Shown piece after piece: positions 1 to 4,618 of a stretch of DNA of 5,934 bases (position 1 is its first letter; every line of letters starts with the position of its first letter). The stretch is from assembly GCA_012799495.1 (NCBI GenBank), contig JAAZLD010000202.1, positions 1-5,934 on the forward strand, in the 5' to 3' direction. Source of the stretch: Desulfitobacterium sp. (GTDB taxonomy: Bacteria > Bacillota > Desulfitobacteriia > Desulfitobacteriales > Desulfitobacteriaceae). The position numbers were made by a program, and so were the translations under genes. The notes beneath the pieces were generated by a model. The model did no database searches. It was not told where the DNA came from and saw only the letters and a list, made by a program, of their open reading frames with translations.

Positions 1-471
1 AATTTGTTCTGAGTGAAGAAGATAATGAACCAAATCTTCAGCGATCTCACCACTCACAATAGGAACTGTACCTGTATAACCTTCCCCACCGCTAATGCTC
101 CGATTTACTACAAATTCTCCGGAACCAACTGCTTGAGCCACGTCAAGCTTCCCTTGAGCATTAAGTGGGAGATCCACCAAAGGTTCTCTTACATAACCTC
201 TTACTTCTCCAGAAGCATGACCAATGGCCACTACTCCCCCAAGGGGACCATCTCCTAGTAATCTTAAAGTTACAGCTTCATTTTCCTTCATAGAACTAGC
301 TAAAATCAAAGATGCCCCCATGAGTCTTCCTAATGCAGCTGTGGCCACGGGGGTTGTTTGGTGGCGCTTTGCGGCTTCTCCTACAGCCTTAGTCATATTG
401 AGAATAACCCAGCGCACTTCATTATTAAGCATGGTACCTAGCCATAATTCATCTAAATAATTATTTTTCAT
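1..471 (-). CDS. hslO: Hsp33 redox-regulated chaperone, N-terminal part (3' end cut by window edge)
   Basis: Hsp33 is a cytoplasmic holdase that stays inactive while reduced and zinc-bound, and binds unfolding proteins when oxidised. The frame is open from an ATG at 471-469 to base 1 with no stop, giving 157 residues of a protein usually near 290. Family signatures are clear: KRHQTTPVATAALGRLM near residues 34-50, the glycine-rich LRLLGDGPLGGVVA near 69-82, SGEVRGYV, LNAQGKLDVAQAVGSG near 105-120, and YTGTVPIVSGEIAEDL followed by HSEQ at the edge. The C-terminal cysteine zinc switch would lie outside the window, so it cannot be checked. The start is supported by GAGGT six bases upstream and by the usual short lead before the first conserved block. 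It follows thiN by 19 bases on the same strand, with no terminator between, so it is probably the next gene of the operon. Identification is from recognised sequence; the operon link is inference. Confidence 0.93.
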   Translation of the reverse strand, partial: MKNNYLDELWLGTMLNNEVRWVILNMTKAVGEAAKRHQTTPVATAALGRLMGASLILASSMKENEAVTLRLLGDGPLGGVVAIGHASGEVRGYVREPLVDLPLNAQGKLDVAQAVGSGEFVVNRSISGGEGYTGTVPIVSGEIAEDLVHYLLHSEQI

Positions 472-477
472 ATACTT

Positions 478-482
478 ACCTC
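478..482 (-). promoter_or_regulatory. Ribosome binding site of hslO
   Basis: Read on the minus strand this is GAGGT, six bases before the ATG at 471. It lies in the 19-base thiN-hslO gap. It supports the chosen start and argues that hslO is translated from the shared transcript rather than needing its own leader. Confidence 0.6.
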
Positions 483-490
483 AATCATAA

Positions 491-1255
491 TTATATTTTA
501 TATATTTCTAATTGGATCACTAGGACAATTCCTTCACTTACCTTAATTTTACCTTCTTTCCCCTCTAAAACATTGCTAATACCTCGGGGGTTCTCTTGGT
601 ATAAATACTCCCCATACAAAGGGTAATAAAATCCTTCTGTAGAGACCTTAGCCTTTGGTGAGACCGGAATGAGGGAAAGGGTTTGACCGGGAAATCCCTC
701 AATAATCTTTTCCCCATCAACTAGATATATATCATGCTGAGGATCCTTCATTTTAATAGGATAACCTTGATAAAAAAATTTTAACAATAAGGATAAATTC
801 CCTAAAAGGTGGTCAATTCGCCCACCTGTCCCTCCCAAGAGGGTGATTTCAGGCTGCGAACTTTCAACTTCAAACCGTGAGCCCTCACGTGAGTCCTCAT
901 GTGAGGACTCAATTTCTGGCAGCAAACTCTCAGAATTCTTCCGATTCTCTTGCTCCTTGGTCTTACCCTCCTTGGCTTTTTGCCAAATCTCTACTCCATA
1001 CATACAGGCTAATTCTAAATCTGTTTCATCTTTTTGGGAAGGGTAACTTACTATAGGTATTCCTTTTTGGCGGCATAGCTCTAAGATTTCCGGTTCTATA
1101 GAATCTAGATCCCCGATGAGGGCGTCTGGAAAATGCCCACTCTCAATAACATGTTTCCCTCCGCCATCAGCAGCGATAATCATTTCATAAGAGCTTAACT
1201 CCACCTTACCCCATTCTTGATCCCATTCCCCATTAGCTACAATAGCTATTTTCAC
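491..1255 (-). CDS. thiN: Thiamine pyrophosphokinase with an unusual internal insertion
   Basis: The enzyme transfers pyrophosphate from ATP to thiamine to make thiamine diphosphate, the cofactor of transketolase and pyruvate-type dehydrogenases, in the cytoplasm. It has 254 residues against about 214 for B. subtilis ThiN. Motifs visible in order: IIAADGGG (26-33), GDLDS (48-52) and KDETDLELA (75-83) of the catalytic domain, GGTGGRIDHLLGN (141-153), then the C-terminal thiamine-binding domain with GISN (225-228) and the closing EGIVLVIQ strand. The excess length lies at residues about 93-135, between KDETDLELA and GGTGGRIDH. It is a charged Glu/Ser/Lys/Arg-rich segment with in-frame DNA repeats, and the conserved motifs on both sides are intact, so the enzyme is probably active. 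The start is GTG at 1255-1253, overlapping the rpe stop by one base, with AAGGTG seven bases upstream. The function call is firm; the effect of the insertion is unknown. Confidence 0.95.
   Translation of the reverse strand: MKIAIVANGEWDQEWGKVELSSYEMIIAADGGGKHVIESGHFPDALIGDLDSIEPEILELCRQKGIPIVSYPSQKDETDLELACMYGVEIWQKAKEGKTKEQENRKNSESLLPEIESSHEDSREGSRFEVESSQPEITLLGGTGGRIDHLLGNLSLLLKFFYQGYPIKMKDPQHDIYLVDGEKIIEGFPGQTLSLIPVSPKAKVSTEGFYYPLYGEYLYQENPRGISNVLEGKEGKIKVSEGIVLVIQLEIYKI
845..865 (-). repeat. Direct repeat, second copy in thiN (encodes ESSQPEI)
   Basis: On the minus strand this reads GAAAGTTCGCAGCCTGAAAT plus C. It matches 16 of 21 bases of the copy at 911-931, lies exactly 66 bases from it and is in the same reading frame (22 codons apart). 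It sits where the normal enzyme sequence resumes before GGTGGRIDH. Confidence 0.6.
875..910 (-). repeat. Three tandem 12-base units with internal dyads, in frame in thiN
   Basis: Read on the minus strand the units are GAGTCCTCACAT (910-899), GAGGACTCACGT (898-887) and GAGGGCTCACGG (886-875). They encode ESSH-EDSR-EGSR. Neighbouring units match at 9 and 10 of 12 bases. Each unit carries GAG, two variable bases, then CTC, so it is itself a dyad, and joined units make longer palindromes. The 12-base period keeps the reading frame. The block lies inside the extra segment of ThiN. Confidence 0.8.
891..910. repeat. Near-perfect 20-base palindrome (9-base arms) inside thiN
   Basis: GAGTCCTCA, two central bases TG, then TGAGGACTC: the arms are exact reverse complements. 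In the mRNA it could fold as an 8-base-pair stem (GAGTCCTC with GAGGACTC) capped by a four-base loop. Two overlapping smaller dyads adjoin it: CGTGAG-cc-CTCACG at 876-889 and the perfect palindrome CTCACGTGAG at 884-893. No U-run follows on the coding strand, so it is not a standard intrinsic terminator. Confidence 0.8.
911..931 (-). repeat. Direct repeat, first copy in thiN (encodes ESLLPEI)
   Basis: On the minus strand this reads GAGAGTTTGCTGCCAGAAAT plus T, partner of 845-865 with five differences in 21 bases. The two copies flank the 12-base tandem units. Removing one copy together with the 66-base unit would leave an uninterrupted reading frame running into the conserved ITLLGGTGG. Confidence 0.6.
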
Positions 1256-1926
1256 TATTTTTCACCTTTACCCTGTAGTGCTTCCTCCCTTAGAGTCCGG
1301 ACAGCCTGAGCTGGATCTGGCTGGCCAAATACGGCGGCCCCAGCTACTAAAATATCAGCACCGGCTTTTACCACTGGGGAAGCAGTCTGAAGGTTAATCC
1401 CTCCGTCCACTTCAATTTCACAGTTTGATTGCATCTGATCCAAATGACGCCTTAGGACCCGGATCTTTGGTAATACTTCAGGGATAAACTTTTGACCACC
1501 AAATCCCGGATTTACACTCATAATTAGGACCATATCTAATTGATCGATAATATACTTTAGCCCATCTAAGGGAGTAGCAGGATTTAAAGACACTCCTGCT
1601 GTCAAGCCTAAGCTTTTAATCTGTTGAATTGCCCTATGGATATGGTATGTAGCCTCTAAATGAACAGTAATATGATCAGCACCAGCTTTGGCAAACTCCT
1701 CAATATACTGCTCCGGGTTTTCAATCATTAAATGAACATCAAAACGCATTTTAGAATGAGGCCGTAAAGATTTAACCACTAAAGGCCCAATGGTAATATT
1801 AGGGACAAAATGTCCATCCATTACATCAATATGTAATACTTCAGCCCCAGCTTCTTCCACTCGGGCTACCTCCTCACCAAGGCGGGAGAAATCTGCAGAT
1901 AGGATGGAGGGGGCAATTTTAATCAT
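1255..1926 (-). CDS. rpe: Ribulose-phosphate 3-epimerase
   Basis: Interconverts D-ribulose 5-phosphate and D-xylulose 5-phosphate in the non-oxidative pentose phosphate pathway, as a soluble metal-dependent TIM barrel. The 223 residues match the normal family length. Visible signatures: the opening MIKIAPSILSADF, HIDVMDGHFVPN (32-43), DVHLMI (63-68), SVNPGFGGQKFIP (137-149) and EVDGGIN (172-178). His32, Asp34, His65 and Asp174 fit the known metal and acid/base residues. A longer reading from TTG at 1950 would add eight residues (MHPRGDIN). I reject it because the standard N-terminus begins at 1926 and a strong GAGGAG lies eight bases upstream of that ATG. The rsgA stop is one base before the start and the ribosome binding site lies in the last rsgA codons, so translation is likely coupled. 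The gene ends by sharing one base with the GTG of thiN. Confidence 0.97.
   Translation of the reverse strand: MIKIAPSILSADFSRLGEEVARVEEAGAEVLHIDVMDGHFVPNITIGPLVVKSLRPHSKMRFDVHLMIENPEQYIEEFAKAGADHITVHLEATYHIHRAIQQIKSLGLTAGVSLNPATPLDGLKYIIDQLDMVLIMSVNPGFGGQKFIPEVLPKIRVLRRHLDQMQSNCEIEVDGGINLQTASPVVKAGADILVAGAAVFGQPDPAQAVRTLREEALQGKGEK
1263..1268 (-). promoter_or_regulatory. Ribosome binding site of thiN
   Basis: AAGGTG on the minus strand, seven bases before the GTG start at 1255 and inside the last codons of rpe. Together with the one-base stop/start overlap it supports the GTG start and translational coupling. Confidence 0.6.
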
Positions 1927-1927
1927 A

Positions 1928-2827
1928 TTAATATCTCCTCTCGGATGCAATAACTTCTTCTAAAAACTGACAATAATGATCATAGCGGCTCTGGCGGATT
2001 TTGCCTTCTGCAAGAGCAGCTTTTACACCACAATCAGGTTCCTTAAGATGCAAACAATCATTAAAACGGCACTCCCCGCCATACTGCCGAAATTCCACCA
2101 TATACCTACTAAGATCCTGGCGGGTCATAGACGGTAAACGCAAAGAGGAGAATCCTGGGGTATCAGCTAAAAGACCTTCTCCACACACTAAGAGTTCTAC
2201 ATGGCGAGTTGTATGGCGGCCCCGTTTTAACTTTCGACTTACTTCACCAGTTTTAATTTCCAAATCAGGATCTAAGGTATTAACGATACTTGATTTTCCC
2301 ACACCTGAAGGGCCTGCCAAAACAGAAACTTTATAGTTGATATGCTCTTGTAATTCTTCAATACCTTCTCCTGTTTTTGAAGAAAACTTAATGACTTTAT
2401 AACCCAATTCTTGATAAAAATCTAATCCATCCTCAGGGAAAAACCTTTCAGATGAATCAGAGGTTTCCAATCCCTTTACCAAGTCGATTTTATTTAGAAT
2501 GATAACTGGTTTGATATTGACTGCTGTTACTTGAATAAGAAGCCGATCTAAAAGATTCAGATCCGGTTCAGGATCAAGAATAGCAAAGGTTAAAAAAGCT
2601 TGATCCACATTAGCAATAGTCGGCCGCTTCAACTGATTTTCTCTTGGTAGTACTTTTTCAATAGTTCCTTTATTTCCTACTCCAGGGAGTATTTTAACCC
2701 GATCCCCTGGTAAGAATTCTTGATTACGCACGCGAAAGCGGCCTCGTAGAGAACATTCCCATACTTGGCCTTCCGCATAAACATAATAAAATCCACTGTA
2801 CCCTTTGAGTATAATTCCAGATAACAT
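1928..2827 (-). CDS. rsgA: Ribosome small-subunit biogenesis GTPase RsgA
   Basis: RsgA (also YjeQ/CpgA) is a circularly permuted GTPase that binds the 30S subunit late in assembly and checks its decoding centre. At 299 residues it is full length. Domains in order: an N-terminal OB fold (about 1-70), then the permuted GTPase with G4 NKID (112-115) and G5 SSKTGEG (149-155) ahead of G1 GPSGVGKSS (172-180), the GRHTTRH switch (203-209) and G3 DTPGF (222-226). A C-terminal zinc finger with spacing C-x4-C-x-H-x5-C follows (Cys253, Cys258, His260, Cys266). The ATG at 2827 fits the family start; its ribosome binding site is weak (AGG seven bases upstream, AAAGGG further away). It follows prkC by 37 bases with no hairpin between. 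In B. subtilis, PrkC is reported to phosphorylate the homologue CpgA, so the linkage may be functional; that is family knowledge, not shown here. Confidence 0.97.
   Translation of the reverse strand: MLSGIILKGYSGFYYVYAEGQVWECSLRGRFRVRNQEFLPGDRVKILPGVGNKGTIEKVLPRENQLKRPTIANVDQAFLTFAILDPEPDLNLLDRLLIQVTAVNIKPVIILNKIDLVKGLETSDSSERFFPEDGLDFYQELGYKVIKFSSKTGEGIEELQEHINYKVSVLAGPSGVGKSSIVNTLDPDLEIKTGEVSRKLKRGRHTTRHVELLVCGEGLLADTPGFSSLRLPSMTRQDLSRYMVEFRQYGGECRFNDCLHLKEPDCGVKAALAEGKIRQSRYDHYCQFLEEVIASERRY
1935..1941 (-). promoter_or_regulatory. Ribosome binding site that sets the rpe start
   Basis: AGAGGAG on the minus strand, eight bases before the ATG at 1926, embedded in the codons for the last residues of RsgA (SERRY). 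It favours the start at 1926 over the upstream TTG at 1950. Confidence 0.75.
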
Positions 2828-2864
2828 ATATTTGCCTAACCCTTTCTTACAAACTGGAAATCAA

Positions 2865-4607
2865 TTACTCTAAACTTGAGGCCACAGCAAAAAATAGTTT
2901 TGGTCCAAAAGCTATCGGACCTGGCCCCCGAGAAACAACAATCGTAACAACATCCCCGCTTTTTACCATAGTGCCTGGTTTGGGAATCATATCCATCACC
3001 ACATCCCGGGGATATTCTGTGGAATCCTTCACTTCAATAATAACTATCAATTTGTTCTGCTGTTCAAGGATCTCCTTAGCTTCATCCTGTGACTTTGCAA
3101 TGACATTAGTTAAGGGAAAACTGCTTTCCACCTTCCCAGCACTAGCAGTCAATGTTACATAACCGTTTTTCGGCCAGTCAGAACCTGGTGCCGGATCTTG
3201 TTCAATAATAATTCCTTCCGGCAAGGTGGAGTTATTATCTAATTGGACTGTTATATTTTCTTCATCAAAACCTAGACTTTTCAATTGATTAATAGCTGCT
3301 TCCTGGGTAGTAGCGCCGTTCTTAAAATTAGGCATCTTAACTAATTCAGGACCTAAGCTAATCCAAATCTTAATTGCTCGCCCTTTCTTAACAGTTTCCC
3401 CTTCCTCAGGAAGGGTACGAGTAATCCGTCCTTTTTCAATAGTATCACTATATTCCTCTTCTGTATTGGGATCCAAAGTAAGACCACTTTGTCGTATAAA
3501 GACCTCAGCATCACTTACGGATTTTCCCACTAAAGAGGGCACTTCTGTAGTTCCCACATTAAGCCATGCAAAAACTCCATATCCTAACCCGCCAATAACT
3601 AGCAAAGCCGCCACTATAATCCCCCAAAGCCAAGGTTTTTGAGGCTTTTTACCTGTCTTTTTCCTTCTAGGCCTTGCTATTTCTTGCTCCATACCCTCTC
3701 CAAGATTAGAATTTATATCTTCACTTAAAGAGCGATGTATTCTAGTAGTTTCCAAATCATGTTCTTCCAGATTCTCTACCCCTTGGACAGGTAATCCGGA
3801 CTGAACTTTACGGAGATCCGCCAATAGCTCTTGAGCTGAAGAATACCGTTGATCAGGGCTTTTGGCTATAGCTCGCATAACCACATTCTCTAAAGCCAAG
3901 CTTACTCTCGGGTTAAACTTGCTAGGGGGGTCAGGTAGTTCTTGGAGATGTTTTAAAGCGATAGCAATAGGTGTTTCCCCATCATAGGGAACTTTACCCG
4001 TCAGCAATTCATAAAGAATAATCCCCAAGGAATAGACATCAGACTGTTCATTGGTTTGGACACCTCTTGCTTGTTCCGGTGAAAGATAATGGACGGATCC
4101 CACAATATCCCCTGTATGGGTTACTGTAGCTGCCGTAACAGCCCGCGCTATCCCGAAATCGGTAACTTTAATCCGCCCATCTTCCGTCACCAAAATATTA
4201 TGAGGTTTTATATCACGGTGAATAATTTGGTGTTCATGGGCATGGTGAATAGCTTCCGCAATCTGAATCCCTAACTCAACAGTTTGTTCTGTAGATAGTG
4301 GAGCATAGTTGCGAATTATCTCTTTTAAGTTTTGCCCTTCCACATATTCCATAACTATATATTCTGTTTCTTCATCTTTTCCTACATCATAAATAGAAAC
4401 AATATTTGTATGAGACAAGCTGGCTGCCGATTGGGCTTCCCGGCGAAAACGGCGTACAAATTCCTCATCAGCAGTGAATTGTTCACGGAGAACTTTAATG
4501 GTGACTATCCGATTAAGGAGAAGGTCTTTAGCCTTATAAACAATAGCCATGCCCCCAGCACCAATCTTCTCGATAATTTCATAGCGATTGCTAAGTATTT
4601 TATTCAC
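2865..4607 (-). CDS. prkC: PrkC-type Ser/Thr protein kinase with three PASTA domains
   Basis: A single-pass membrane kinase whose outer PASTA domains bind muropeptides or lipid II and whose inner domain phosphorylates wall, division and translation proteins. Numbering from GTG at 4607 (580 residues): kinase domain about 9-270 with glycine loop GAGGMA (16-21), ATP-binding Lys38, HRDIKPHN (130-137), DFG (150-152) and a Thr-rich activation loop TAATVTHTGD (158-167) before the SPEQ motif. An acidic linker and a basic stretch RPRRKKTGKK precede one transmembrane helix (about 327-348). Three PASTA repeats follow (about 353-421, 422-493, 494-561) and a short hydrophobic tail. All catalytic residues are present. 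A GTG at 4616, overlapping the PBP stop as GTGA, is an alternative adding three residues. I prefer 4607 because AGGTGAT stands four bases before it, while 4616 has only AAAGG three bases away. The matching phosphatase is not in the window; family context suggests it lies upstream. Confidence 0.96.
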   Translation of the reverse strand: MNKILSNRYEIIEKIGAGGMAIVYKAKDLLLNRIVTIKVLREQFTADEEFVRRFRREAQSAASLSHTNIVSIYDVGKDEETEYIVMEYVEGQNLKEIIRNYAPLSTEQTVELGIQIAEAIHHAHEHQIIHRDIKPHNILVTEDGRIKVTDFGIARAVTAATVTHTGDIVGSVHYLSPEQARGVQTNEQSDVYSLGIILYELLTGKVPYDGETPIAIALKHLQELPDPPSKFNPRVSLALENVVMRAIAKSPDQRYSSAQELLADLRKVQSGLPVQGVENLEEHDLETTRIHRSLSEDINSNLGEGMEQEIARPRRKKTGKKPQKPWLWGIIVAALLVIGGLGYGVFAWLNVGTTEVPSLVGKSVSDAEVFIRQSGLTLDPNTEEEYSDTIEKGRITRTLPEEGETVKKGRAIKIWISLGPELVKMPNFKNGATTQEAAINQLKSLGFDEENITVQLDNNSTLPEGIIIEQDPAPGSDWPKNGYVTLTASAGKVESSFPLTNVIAKSQDEAKEILEQQNKLIVIIEVKDSTEYPRDVVMDMIPKPGTMVKSGDVVTIVVSRGPGPIAFGPKLFFAVASSLE

Positions 4608-4611
4608 CAGT

Positions 4612-4618
4612 ATCACCT
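4612..4618 (-). promoter_or_regulatory. Ribosome binding site of prkC, overlapping the PBP stop codon
   Basis: AGGTGAT on the minus strand is a seven-base match to the anti-Shine-Dalgarno sequence, four bases before the GTG at 4607. The TGA within it is the stop codon of the upstream PBP gene, so ribosomes finishing the PBP arrive directly on the prkC initiation site. Confidence 0.6.

Noticed and set aside
13..460. Two overlapping plus-strand open frames of 81 and 78 codons
   Set aside because: Both are antisense to the clear Hsp33 coding sequence and show no domain or upstream signal.
875..910. CRISPR array
   Set aside because: The units are only 12 bases, directly abutting without spacers, and in frame inside a gene.
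972..986. Small inverted repeat TTGGC-ttttt-GCCAA in thiN
   Set aside because: A five-base stem is within chance expectation. It lies at the edge of the insertion but is unrelated in sequence to the tandem units, and the coding strand shows no terminator layout.
843..1046. Plus-strand open frame of 67 codons over the ThiN insertion
   Set aside because: Considered because it covers the repeat region, but it is simply the antisense reading of Glu/Ser-rich codons, and ThiN motifs on both sides fix the real frame.
1927..1950. Eight-residue N-terminal extension of Rpe from TTG at 1950
   Set aside because: The family N-terminus MIKIAPSILSADF and a well-placed GAGGAG both indicate the ATG at 1926; the extension would overlap rsgA.
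2001..2336. Plus-strand open frame of 111 codons
   Set aside because: Antisense to the rsgA GTPase and zinc-finger regions; the product is Arg/Ser/Pro-rich with no domain, as expected from a shadow frame.
2828..2864. Possible terminator or promoter in the prkC-rsgA gap
   Set aside because: The 37 bases contain no stem-loop followed by a U-run and no convincing -35/-10 pair.
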